Below are positions 48,872 through 59,049 of a stretch of 64,000 bases of DNA, in pieces. Numbering within the stretch: the stretch's first letter is position 1; every line of letters begins with the position of its first letter. Made by a program: the position numbers and the translations under genes. The DNA is taken from NCBI GenBank assembly GCA_036362985.1, contig JAYGXS010000005.1, positions 4,800,388 to 4,864,387 on the forward strand, written 5' to 3'. Under the pieces are notes generated by a model. That model made no database searches. It worked only from the letters and a program-made list of their open reading frames with translations, and was not told the DNA's origin. The stretch is from Ligula intestinalis (taxonomy: Eukaryota > Platyhelminthes > Cestoda > Diphyllobothriidea > Diphyllobothriidae).

Positions 48872-50650
48872 TAAACGTGAAAAACACGACAATTCTAGTT
48901 GTTAAACTGGACGCTTTGTAAGCAGAGCAGTCACTCGACTCGGATCGCAAAACCACAGTAAGACGAGATTAAACAAATACAGAAGACAGGCTGCCGTTTG
49001 TACCAACCACCAATTATTTGTTAAATAAAACAAAATGCTCAAAGTTGGAGGACAACGAGAGATCTCAATTGATTAACCTCCATGTTTCCAAACATTATAT
49101 CGACCTGCTAGACAGAAAACGATACAAAAACTTTTTATCCGCGATTTCTGATGTAGTATAACTAAAGGTAGCCACTGGAGTGTTTGAATACATTTAGATA
49201 AATTCATCTCAATTCACATTATTTAGGGAAAAAGCTTTTGAATTTGAGCTCTAAATTCACATGAAATTATGTAGGAGCATCAAGTTTTATAGCGGTGACT
49301 CTGAAACTTGTACACTCATGCGTATGTGTAGGCCACAGAAAAAACTGCAACCAGTGAGCTCAAGGGCGAAAGCCTTCTTCCCTTAATAAAGTGACAGTGC
49401 CACAATCGTGATCCTACGTACAATACTTTCGCATTGACTCAGCGTCCATTCTGCCTACAAATTGGGAATTGGTATCTGAAAGAAACACCTCAACAGGGGT
49501 AAGTTTTTTGGCTCCAGATTTCTCGGTTCGAAACTACTCTGTCGGACGTCAGATCACGCCAAATGCCTCCGCAGTTTCAAGGGATGACCACGCTGGTTGT
49601 CTGTCATCGAACTCTGGAGCTCCTACGTGGCTGCTATCAATCCGTTGTCGATAGATCAATGAACTGCGCAGTTGCTTGCAATTTAAAAGTTTAGCGGCCC
49701 GTCTGCTAAGGGTGGACGGAAAAACACTGTCGAAACTGCGAACGCGAACTACGTGATACGCCGCTAAAAATAGAGAATTGTTACAAAACGGAAAATTCAA
49801 CTGTCGCCAAACATAGGGAAACTATAGACGGCAGCCAAAACCTTAAACAAATCCGAATATGCTGCGCAGCTAAAAATGATGAATTAAGATATGGCCCTTC
49901 TACGGTGTCACTTGATACGGGCAAGTTCATGTGTCACTTTAATAAGGGAAGAACGCTTTTGCTCTTGAGCTCCCTATTCATAACCACAAATCGTAAAATA
50001 GGTCAACCGTAAAGCACATTATCTTGTTAAATGAGACGAAATTATAGTTATTGATACTATGACTGGTATTGATTATGTTTAAAATATTCTTATAGCGTTC
50101 CGTCAATTCAGGTTATATTATTAAGTGAATAAAGTTAATTTCATTGAGCTCTCTATCCATATCCAAATTAAATGGATGTATGAATGGATTTTTACAACAG
50201 TTCACTTCAGCTCCGGTTTATTAAGGGAAAGATAGGCAAACGCCTTGACCTCCTTATTGGTAACATAGTGACTGAAAAGTATATCGATACAGTAGAAAAA
50301 TTCCAACAGTGCTTGTTCACATGATTGAAGACGAAAGATTGCGGCCACCAGTTAATGATAACTAGTGAAAATGCATTACCACTCACATATTTCGAGTGGT
50401 ATAATCACATAATTATAGTAAAGCTGCTCATGGGCAACGAAAATTATACGAATGATTAGATGGGTGAGACTCCACAAAGAACGGACAGTGAAAAAACACC
50501 TTGCGCAGTTTTTGGAATATTTAGAGGTTTCAAACGTGATTTGAGGATTTTAAGGCGAAAAAACTATCGCCCATGGGAGGAAATGTACACTAGATAGGAG
50601 CGTCATGCTGATGAGGATGTAAATGCGGGAAAGGGGAACCTATCATGGAT
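48872..50650. other. EAF upstream region; short degenerate reiterations
   Basis: A block of the form attta..agggaa..gcttt..ttgagctc recurs near 49190-49260, 49926-49985, 50103-50160 and 50200-50260, and inverted near 49356-49390. This suggests an old dispersed repeat. The EAF promoter should lie at the left edge, but I see no defensible core promoter motif. Confidence 0.4.
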
Positions 50651-50654
50651 AGCA

Positions 50655-50851
50655 GCCGATAAGTTATGGGGAAACGGGGAGAGGTGTCGTAGAGGTCTCG
50701 AGCTCCTCGAAGTGCCGGAGCTGCGACCACGATACGCCATTGCCGAGTTCCGAAGCCGTCATCACCGCGATGGAAACAGGAAAAGGCCCCGCGATGGCAA
50801 CTATCCGTTGTTTATCGACGTGTATGAGCTGCATGCACATGGTGCAAAGCA
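50655..50851 (-). pseudogene. Degenerate C-terminal exon of an S1 serine protease
   Basis: On minus, MLCT (a typical MLCxG position) lies about 15 bp inside the end of PLE-2. In another frame comes TDSCHRGAFSCFHRGDDG, then TRQWRIVVAAPALRGARD and LYDTSPRFPI. The order and spacing resemble the C191-C201 loop and the W-x-(I/L)-V-x-A region of trypsin-like enzymes. The loop is three residues shorter than CxGDSGGPxxC, so the Asp194/catalytic Ser195 pair is missing. A TAA stop and a frame change precede it. It is collinear with the protease exons at 55.2-56.4 kb. Confidence 0.45.
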
Positions 50852-50866
50852 TAATTTCAAAAGTCT

Positions 50867-52585
50867 TAAATTTGCGAAAATTCCCATTGAAAAATTTAGA
50901 AGATGAATTGGCGAACATACGTTTGTTTTCGATAATTCTCATCAGGCCTTTACATTTATAGGGTAATTAAGTAAATTGACTATGCGGGTTAGTAGAAAAA
51001 AGGAAGGACGGTTGTCAGGGGAGGGGGAATGGGGGGTCAAAACGGGGTCAACATTTGATCCGCGTTAGGGGGAGCTGGTAGTCGGTTGAGGTGTTAAGCC
51101 GCTGGCTGTTGGATTAGCAGCTTTTGACCATGGTAACTGTGGTGCCGCGACGAATTTCTTTTGGGCGCAAAGGATGGGTCGGCGTAGCCTGATTGCGGCC
51201 GCTTCTGCCGTAGCCAAGAGACGCTGTCCAAGAAATTTTGAGTAGCTTGAGGGTACCTTGTAGATAACTCGGAAGGCCTCTTTGGCATCCACGCGATGGT
51301 CAGAGTCTACCAGATGCGCTAGAATGGAACTGTTAACACCCTTTAGTTGACCCTTTCCTAACCATGCTGGGATGTGTTCTCGGACTCTTTTGGACAAACG
51401 CCGACTCGTGCGACCAATGTATCCCGCCCCACAGGAACAGGTAAATGAATATATGCACATGGATGTGGTTTGGGCTGGCAATTTTTCCTTTATCTCTCCG
51501 TGTAGGATGGTAGCGGTGGAGAAAAGTACGTGGGCGTTGGCTGCTGGGAAGGTGGTTGCTACAGCTTGACTCAGGCGCCTCCTTAGAAGTTCGCTTGGTC
51601 CGTCCCCTTGAAATGGGACCCTTATAAATATTCGCTTCTTCTCTGCTGTTAGCATTGCAGGTTTTGGTGGCCTTTCAGCCATGTGCTTAGCGATAAAACG
51701 ACTGGGGTACCCATTTTGTCGAAATACACATTCAACAATCCTTAGCTCCTCTTCTTTGCTATCATTCGAGCAGATCCTTTTCGCCCTTTGCGTCAAACAT
51801 CGTACTAAATTACGTTTGAAGTTTAACGGTACGAAGCTAGCAAAATAGATGTTTTGCCCGGACCACGTCTTCTTACGATATACCTTCCGTTGAATGCTCC
51901 CATCAGCCCTTCTACTCAGTAATACATCAAGGAATGGGAGTGATCCAGATTCTTCTACTTCTACTGTAAATTTGATAGATGGATGCACCTGATTCACTTT
52001 GTTCATTAGAGCTGAAAAATCGGTTTGGTCTGATGCAACAGCAAATATTTCATCTACGTAACGTTTATAGTACATCAGATTATTAATCTGGTGGCTAAGT
52101 TGCGTAGCCTCTAGTTTGCCCATGAATATATTTGCTAGAAGCGGACCCAGGGGTGAGCCCATAGCTACTCCGTCTAATTGCCTGTACATCTTGTTGTCGA
52201 AAAGGAACTGTAAATTCGAGGTACATTTTAGTAGCAATTCCCTGAGTGCATTTACTGGCACTCCTATGTCCTGTTGATTTGAGCTAATGAAGTCACAGAT
52301 GTAATCTACTGTTTCTGTGACCGGCACGTTTGTGAACAGGGAGGAGACATCCAGTGAAAACATCACTGTCCCGTTCAGGTCGAGCTCTTTCACACCGTCT
52401 ACGAATTCGAAGGTGTCTCGGAGACTGTATGGGGCTAGTTGACTCTGTATGGGTTTCACTTTGTCCGCTAGCCATTTCGCTGTCGCATGGTATGGCGAAT
52501 TTCTCATATCTAGGATGGGACGCCCGGGTACGCCAGCTTTGTGAATCTTCGGTAAACCGTACAGTCGAGGTATGTGCACGCACAT
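50867..52585 (-). mobile_element. Penelope-like element PLE-2, copy 1, 5'-truncated
   Basis: The coding part is followed by a 3' UTR with a G-rich stretch (51010-51055) and a terminal segment (about 50867-51000) that contains a hammerhead ribozyme. The left limit, 50867, is where similarity with the inverted arm of copy 2 (starting 56990) stops. The right limit, near 52585, is where satellite sequence begins. There is no inverted arm on this copy's 5' side. Confidence 0.85.
50904..50954 (-). ncRNA. Type-I hammerhead ribozyme, PLE-2 copy 1
   Basis: Same sequence as the motif at 57728-57778, on minus. See that entry for the fold. Confidence 0.8.
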
Positions 52586-52630
52586 GAAATTTGTTAAGAT
52601 CGGAGGACTATTCAATCGGTGTTTGCACAT
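51065..52630 (-). CDS. PLE-2 reverse transcriptase + GIY-YIG endonuclease, N-terminally truncated
   Basis: An open frame of 521 codons ends with TAG/TAA-type termination at 51065. RT blocks in order: RLYGLPKIHKAGVPGRPI, FSLDVSSLFTNVPV, GVAMGSPLGPLLANIFM, KRYVDEIFAV and LPFLDVLLSRR. The endonuclease follows: MCIYSFTCSCGAGYIGRTSR and KRVREHIPAWLG. The RT active-site box reads YVDE where YVDD is expected (codon GAA at about 52056). The first 15-18 codons, including the ATG, come from the neighbouring satellite, so the present start is not the original one. The RT N-terminus is absent. The frame is otherwise undamaged. Confidence 0.85.
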   Translation of the reverse strand: MCKHRLNSPPILTNFMCVHIPRLYGLPKIHKAGVPGRPILDMRNSPYHATAKWLADKVKPIQSQLAPYSLRDTFEFVDGVKELDLNGTVMFSLDVSSLFTNVPVTETVDYICDFISSNQQDIGVPVNALRELLLKCTSNLQFLFDNKMYRQLDGVAMGSPLGPLLANIFMGKLEATQLSHQINNLMYYKRYVDEIFAVASDQTDFSALMNKVNQVHPSIKFTVEVEESGSLPFLDVLLSRRADGSIQRKVYRKKTWSGQNIYFASFVPLNFKRNLVRCLTQRAKRICSNDSKEEELRIVECVFRQNGYPSRFIAKHMAERPPKPAMLTAEKKRIFIRVPFQGDGPSELLRRRLSQAVATTFPAANAHVLFSTATILHGEIKEKLPAQTTSMCIYSFTCSCGAGYIGRTSRRLSKRVREHIPAWLGKGQLKGVNSSILAHLVDSDHRVDAKEAFRVIYKVPSSYSKFLGQRLLATAEAAAIRLRRPILCAQKKFVAAPQLPWSKAANPTASGLTPQPTTSSP

Positions 52631-54085
52631 TTATGAGTGAATATATACCCAATTAGCAGTGACAGCAAATGGCAACTGGCGAGCCGCTGATGAACTACGG
52701 TTCCATAAAATCGTAATGACCCACCTGATAGACACCAATGATCGACCAACTGCACTGAATATGAGTTCATTTGTTTGTGCTTTCTGACCAGATAGCGTTT
52801 ATGGTTATCCTGGGCTGACAAAGTCCAATAAACCCGAAAACAGTCCTGTACCAATTAAGCCCCAAATGCCGTCATACCCCCTTTTATGCTATTGTGACTT
52901 GGCCGAAATCTGAGTGGCAATCGGTCACACGTTAGGGACCTCTGACAAACTTTGTGTGTAAATTGATACATAACTGTCTCGGGCTTAGTAGCCTTTATCA
53001 GCCAAGCATAATCCGGAACACTATTTCGTCGCAAAACATAAAAAGGAACTCACAGGTGGCGCAGTTTGTCCACCATTGGTGTTGATCAGATGGTTCATAA
53101 GCACATTATCGAACAGTAGTTTATCAGCACCTTGCATTCTGCCATTTGCTGTCACTGCTGATCGGGTATATATTAACTCAGAAATGTACAAACACCGATC
53201 GAATAGACTTCGGAAATGAACAAACTTCATGTGGTGGTCAGAGGTCTCCAACGTGTGACCACCTACCAGTTGGATTTTGCCAAAGTGCAAAAAGCAGAAA
53301 GGGGAGCATGACAGCAGTTAGGAGTTACTTTAAGCAGATCTTTCGGGTTTATTTGACTTCATCAGCCAAGGACAATCCTGAGTACTATATGGTCGCAAAA
53401 CACAGACAAAANNNNNNNNNNGTTTCGAACTAAACAAAGTTCATGTGTTGGAAAAAGGTCCACGACGGGTTTTAGCATAACCCTAAACACTATATGGTTG
53501 CCTGCTGGTCCGATTTTGGCAAAATGCTAATAGCTGTAAGGGGATAGGTTTCCGAACTAAACAAATTTCCTACGGTGGTCAAAGGTCCTCAACGTGTGAC
53601 CGCCTGCCAGTCCGATTCTGGCCAAGTCATAAAAGAAATAATGGGGTATGACAGCATGTAGGGGAAACTTGATACAGAGCTATTTAGGCCTTATTCGCCT
53701 TTATCAGCCAATCAGAATCCTGAACACTAGCTAGTCGGATAACACAAACAAAGGCACTCACAGATACCACAGTTGGTGCACCATTAGTGCCGATCAAATG
53801 GGTTAAAAGCACTGAATGGAAGCACAGTTCATCAGCCCCTCGCCACCTGACATTTGCTGTAACTGCTGATCAGGTATATACTCACTCAGAAATGTGCAAA
53901 CACCGATCGAATAAGTTTCCGAACTAAAAAAATATAATTAGGTTGTCAGAGGTCCCCTACGGGTGACCGCTTGCCAGGCCGATTCCGGCCAAGTCATAAT
54001 AGCAGTAAGGGGGTATGACTGTATTCGTGGGTAACTTGAAACGGAACTGTTTCGGGCTTATAAGCATTAATCAGCCAAGTCCTTG
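52586..54085. repeat. Satellite-like array of about 370-bp monomers, first monomer inverted
   Basis: The block tcagaggtc(c)c.acg.gtgacc recurs at about 53238, 53578 and 53947, and the block cgggctta.tagcctttatcagccaa at about 52978, 53338, 53678 and 54045. The full monomer measured between 53578 and 53947 is 369 bp. The stretch 52586-52960 is the same monomer in reverse orientation. The block caaacaccgatcgaata occurs in each full unit. Confidence 0.8.
53412..53421. other. Assembly gap (10 N)
   Basis: Ten N inside the satellite array. The spacing across it (340 bp instead of 369) suggests that the gap length is nominal or the monomer is collapsed. Confidence 0.95.
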
Positions 54086-54661
54086 TTTTGCTAAATAAAA
54101 GTTTATTTTCTCAGTGCACCATTTATGCCAAATATTATTGACTGATGCTTTAAACAAGTGCCCTTTGTTAATCGGATTTTACTTTATGTGAATTACATAT
54201 GACTCGATTATGTTGTACTTACAGCTTTTTTCGCGCAGCTGTGGTTATCACTTTTAAAATGCAGTTCTTTATAAATGCTAGGATTGTTAAAATATTGCCA
54301 ATTGGGCAAAAATATACTATTATGACTAACATATAATGAACGTTGAAAAGAAGTAATTTTTAGCTTAGTAAAAACGTGACTAATTTATGTAACTAAGGAA
54401 ATGTTGAAATGTCCCGTCAATGACAAGGCTAGCATTTCAGAAGAATGAGATGTGACAAAATGGAAGAAGATTGCTATTTTGAGACGTTTCTGATTGCATC
54501 ATGTATTCTTAATAATAGTCTAAATCATCCCTGACCCTTTTTATGTGACTGGTTCACTTACTCAGGCAATATCTCACTACGTAGTATGAAAACGCTAGTG
54601 CGTTGCGTTTTCTGATGGACAGCGGACTGGGAACTATTACTTGAGGAGTACGCGGCTTACG

Positions 54662-54738
54662 CGGCGTTTGGCAGTTTACTTCTGCGTACTGTCGTATAGC
54701 CGATCCCAGCAACAACTAGGGCGACATCGAGCACAATT
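54662..54738 (-). pseudogene. Possible GWG-region remnant of the serine protease
   Basis: On minus, one frame reads DVALVVAGIGYTTVRRSKLP, then a stop. The CVVAGWG(Y/T) block of trypsin-like enzymes sits at the expected place between the Asp exon and the Ser region. Trp is replaced by Ile and no clean splice sites were identified. The match is short and may be accidental. Confidence 0.3.
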
Positions 54739-55214
54739 TTCACCAAATAAATCAGCCCAAATGAACAAGAAAATTGCGTTCATCAGTGAGTCGAACGCGA
54801 AGTGTCACATCATCAGTGCACCAATTAAAACCCAGGCTGTGGCAACAAGAATGGACAATTATAGTACAAACGCAGATGATCGCTACCAATTTATGCAAGT
54901 TTCACTCCTACCGAAAGTTGACACAGGCTAACCTACCAGTACATATGATTAAATATTATCAAAACAATTCCAAAATGTCAGTATAAATATGTCCTGTTCT
55001 AGTGGTCGTATTTTCTTTTTCTTTTTCTTCGTCTAAACTCTTTCCTTGAAATCGGATATTCACTTGAGTGGGCAAAGTTATCAGTGTTTTAAGCACACTT
55101 ATAGTTCAAACTTTAAAAGGACATCGCATGCATGAGTGGCCTTCGCAGCAAATAGCCTAGCAGAAAATAGCATATGCTAAATAATGTGCAAAAATAAACA
55201 AAGAGCAGACCTAC

Positions 55215-56366
55215 ATCTTTTAACTTCACGGATCAACTTCAACAGCGCAAAATCGTTGCCCGCTTTTCGTTTATTCAATGGATACTTTGGATGTATAATC
55301 ACGTGTTTGACCCGGAAATTGTTTGCCACATTGCGGTCCTTTCTATAGTTATCAGTTCCTACATTAACGGCCATTATTTGGTCCGTAACTTTTGCTAGCA
55401 CAACAGGCTGTCCAAATGGAATTTTTTTGCACGCAAATATAGCAGTGACACAGTGTGCCGCGGTCAAAACCCATGTAAGCGAAATCAGGGATCCTCCGCA
55501 ATATGGAAATGAACCAAATCGTGAGAAGTATATTCCGACCTATTTTCAAGGAAAAGAAAACAGCATATTCAGTATTCAGTCAATCATTTCTGTATCCATC
55601 CGCTTTGTGTTTAAGATATACGTTGAAGGATTTCATGTAATTTTGTTTCTGGAAACAGCTGCAGAACATGTGTTAGCTGTGTAAGGAAGAAGCCCAGCCT
55701 TACCAAATGCTTGCAGGCTGTCCTGGCAAGTCATTTCTGTGGTCGAAATGATGGCAAAATAACTGCTGTAATTGTTAAACCTGCCCAGTTACATCTAGAT
55801 AAAAACGATAGACTATCTTGAGGTAAAATTAAATGACTTATTGATGGCACCTTAAGTTAAATTTAATTAACCATATGTGATTTGATTAGGTTAGGCTTAG
55901 TTATACTTACTTCTTACCTCAGATTCAATTGCATATTTTATTCAATAAATATTTAAATATTGAACATCGGGTGAAATAGTTCAAGGAACTGGGTACAAGC
56001 CTACTTACATGCCAAGGCCAACTATGGGGTTGGGCTTCCGTCTTTGATCCGTCATAGGGTTCAGGCGGCGGTGATAGTGGCAACCGTTTTCCGCATTTAT
56101 CAGGCAGACCATTTCGCAAAATTTCATCGTCAGCTGGAACGCATATATTAAAGGCAAATAAAAATTTTAAAAAAATAATGACTGATTGTTTACAAAAGTT
56201 TAAATTCAATCATCAAAGAACGCAAAACGTTCTTACAGAGTATAATTAAGCTTATTTTACGGTCAAAGAAATATAAAAATAGTAATGGCATAGCCGTAAT
56301 ATATTCCATACCTTTTAAAGCGAGCAAAAGAGCGGATGTTTGAAGCATAGCGAGTCTAAGCCACAT
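55215..56366 (-). CDS. Secreted trypsin-like (S1) serine protease, first three exons
   Basis: Exon 1 (56366-56312) starts with ATG and encodes a signal peptide, MWLRLAMLQTSALLLALK, with donor gtatgg. Exon 2 (56133-56009) follows a cgttccag acceptor in matching phase and encodes a short propeptide with CGKRLPLSPPPEP and PHSWPWH; its donor is gtaagt. Exon 3 (55539-55215) joins in phase 0: VGIYFSRFGSFPYCGGSLIS, WVLTAAHCV (catalytic His), VKHVIIHPKYPL and GNDFALLKL (catalytic Asp), with a donor-like gtaggt. The usual R/K-IVGG activation site is replaced by EPYDGSKTEA. The Ser-bearing part is not intact in this window (see 50655-50851), so the locus may be a pseudogene. It would be a secreted enzyme or inactive homologue; the substrate cannot be inferred. 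Confidence 0.82.
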
Positions 56367-57029
56367 TTCAGATTGCTTTTTAGAAATCAAACGCTAAAGG
56401 TGTGGGTTGCTCTTGTGCAACAACGAACTAGCGCAGCGTTATAAGCAAAGTCACTGTCAAGCTACCGGACCAATAAAAGTACAATGACGCATGCAATTGC
56501 CGGGGATTAGAATTGTATCAACCACTAAGGATTAGCTAAAATGCATATTTGGCTAACGACTTCAGAAAAACATACATGTCTAGGTACCGCTGCAATCAAT
56601 AAATTATCTGCCTAGCGCTGCAAAATGTTATTTTTCGTCACAAGCGTCACAGCGTAGCTCCCAACATGACGATTTTTAACCCACCCGTACTGCAGTTGTC
56701 TCTGATTGACAATGATGATAAGGCCACTTATTCTTCAAATAGTAGCGAGATTAAAGAGGGTTGGTATGTTTCTGCAATCAGGGCGGTCGAGATTTAAAAC
56801 CCCGAGTAAAGACCATTTGACTCATCTACCGCTAAACTCTAACGATGAATACGAGAAAGTTTTCGATACGTCAGTTCAAATATAATTTGGTCCATGAAGT
56901 CGACTCATTTTTGTCTTCCTCACCATTGTCAGATAGTAAAGGCGAAAAAAAACGTTTGCCCCCGAATCTTTAGCATATATATATTTTTGTCTTAAATTTG
57001 CGAAAATTCCCATTGAAAAATTCAGAAGA

Positions 57030-57080
57030 TGAATTGGCGAACATACGTTTGTTTTCGATAATTCTCATCAGGCCTTTACA
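57030..57080 (-). ncRNA. Type-I hammerhead ribozyme, inverted arm of PLE-2 copy 2
   Basis: Exact counterpart of 57728-57778 on minus; see that entry. Confidence 0.8.
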
Positions 57081-57125
57081 TTTATAGGGTAATTAAGTAA
57101 ATTGACTATGCAGGTTAGTAGAAAA

Positions 57126-57617
57126 ACCACCTTCCCAGCAGCCAACGCCCACGTACTCTTCTCCACCGCTCCCATCCTATACGGAAAGATCAAGGAAAAA
57201 TTGCCAGCCCAAACCACATCCATGTGCATATATTCATTTACCTGTTCCTGTGGGGCGGGATACATTGGTCGCACGAGTCGGCGTTTGTCCAAAAGAGTCC
57301 GAGAACACATCCCAGCATGGTTAGGAAAGGGTCAACTAAAGGGTGTTAACAGTTCCATTCTAGCGCATCTGGTAGACTCTGACCATCGCGTGGATGCCAA
57401 AGAGGCCTTCCGAGTTATCTACAAGGTACCCTCAAGCTACTCAAAATTTCTTGGACAGCGTCTCTTGGCTACGGCAGAAGCGGCCGCAATCAGGCTACGC
57501 CGACCCATCCTTTGCGCCCAAAAGAAATTCGTCGCGGCACCACAGTTACCATGGTCAAAAGCTGCTAATCCAACAGCCAGCGGCTTAACACCTCAACCGA
57601 CTACCAGCTCCCCCTAA
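57126..57617 (+). pseudogene. PLE-2 GIY-YIG endonuclease, fragment
   Basis: The open frame starts inside the element (TTFPAANAHVLFST), continues with MCIYSFTCSCGAGYIGRTSR, LSKRVREHIPAWLG and HLVDSDHRVDAKEAF, and stops at TAA (57615-57617). The endonuclease is intact but there is no RT, so it is a truncated copy. The C-terminal 140 residues are identical to copy 1 as far as I can compare. Confidence 0.8.
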
Positions 57618-57727
57618 CGCGGATCAAATGTTGACCCCGTTTTGACCCCCCATTCCCCCTCCCCTGACAACCGTCCTTCCTTTTTTCTACTAACCCGCAT
57701 AGTCAATTTACTTAATTACCCTATAAA

Positions 57728-57778
57728 TGTAAAGGCCTGATGAGAATTATCGAAAACAAACGTATGTTCGCCAATTCA
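57728..57778 (+). ncRNA. Type-I hammerhead ribozyme, PLE-2 copy 2 terminus
   Basis: CTGATGA (57737-57743) is followed by a two-pair stem II (GA/TC with loop ATTA) and GAA. Stem III has four pairs (AACA with TGTT, six-base loop) and the cleavage site is UUC, after C57769. Stem I closes with GGC (57734-57736) against GCC (57770-57772) and has further pairs beyond an internal loop. All core positions required for a hammerhead are present. Hammerheads are established components of Penelope-like terminal repeats, where they process the transcript. Confidence 0.8.
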
Positions 57779-57799
57779 TCTTCTGAATTTCAAAAGTAA

Positions 57800-59049
57800 A
57801 TATTACTCAAAATAATCAAGTTATACCATAAAAATGTAATAGCTCTTTCGTCTGCAGTAAGACTACAGCGGTCAGCTGGTGCTAGAGCGAGCCATACTAC
57901 AGCAATCTAGCTTCGTTTGAAAGACTTTGACGAAAGTGGACATAACAACATCCAGGGGCAGTGCATTCCGAGCTACAACCACTCTATTACAAAAGAAGAT
58001 CTTTCGTATCTCTTGCCTGCCCCCTGTTACAGGTAATTTGAATGGATGATATCTTAAGTTCGTAGTTGTTGATAAATCAAAGAAGCGAATATAGAAATTG
58101 TACAGTCATCGGTACGTGTAAGCCAGGCGCGAACTGGGATCACTGACCCAAGCTTGATTATGTGTACGGTAGTTTTCCGGCAAACTTTATGCGAACGATG
58201 CTAAGAATCAATTCATGCAAGCAGGCTTGTTCTTACCGCGAGGATCTCAGAGCGGCTAATGGAATTTTCAACTTCTAAGTGTCGCACTGTGTATCATGGG
58301 CCTGAAAGACTAGCACAATTAATCATGTTTAAGGCACTAGTGTGACTGTCCGTTCCACCGCCAATGACTTCGGTGTAGGCTGCATCACGCCAAATTTCAG
58401 TCTTAGTACCGAAATCGGGTTTTCTTTCTCCAAGTTGTGCCTTGCGTTCGTCAATTTTTAATAAGAAACGTTAAGCAGTAGTATACAAAACCTCCTTTTG
58501 GCCTAAGAAATTACGTCACATTATCATCTGTTCATTTTTGAGCTATAGTACAAAAATTTCCTTTGAAGATCGGGACGAACTGGTCTCCATCACGTCTAAA
58601 CTATTAAAGTCATAGACGATCTGTAGACAAATCACCTCGGCAGAAGTATAAATTACCTGTTCAGAATATTGGGATTGTTCTCACCCAAACTTTATCTTCT
58701 GAATAATTCCGCTTTTAACTCCCAACACTTTTCCTCGAAGCATTTGAAAATCTTATTTAAATAAAGTGCTCAGTGGACGTTAAGAAATGTGGATTGCCTA
58801 TTCAACAATAGATATGCTTTTTCCTCGTTCCGGAAGACAAGCTTCAGCGGTCGTAGTTGGCGAAAACTTTACTGTGAGCTTTTTATTCTGCTCGTAATTA
58901 AAGCCCTTAGAACAAGGATCTTCGAGTTTCCTTTTAGGATAGAGATGAGGTATTATAGATAAATGTGTATTTGAAGGGTAACAGGTAAGAAATATCCTTT
59001 AGGATCCTTTTAATCTAAAGTAATCCATATAATTCTGACAGTCAATATC
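57800..59049. other. No recognisable gene
   Basis: A+T-rich, without domains, RNA genes or clear repeats that I can support. Confidence 0.4.

Larger units (their letters stand above)
56990..57795 (+). mobile_element. Penelope-like element PLE-2, copy 2, short, with inverted 5' arm
   Basis: The left arm (56990-57125) is the reverse complement of the right terminus (about 57683-57795). Between them is only the last part of the coding region and the 3' UTR. Its sequence is nearly identical to 51065-51550 of copy 1, which lies on the other strand. The truncation point is in the middle of the linker before the endonuclease. The architecture (inverted terminal arm plus 5'-truncated body) is the same as that of PLE-1. 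Confidence 0.85.
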
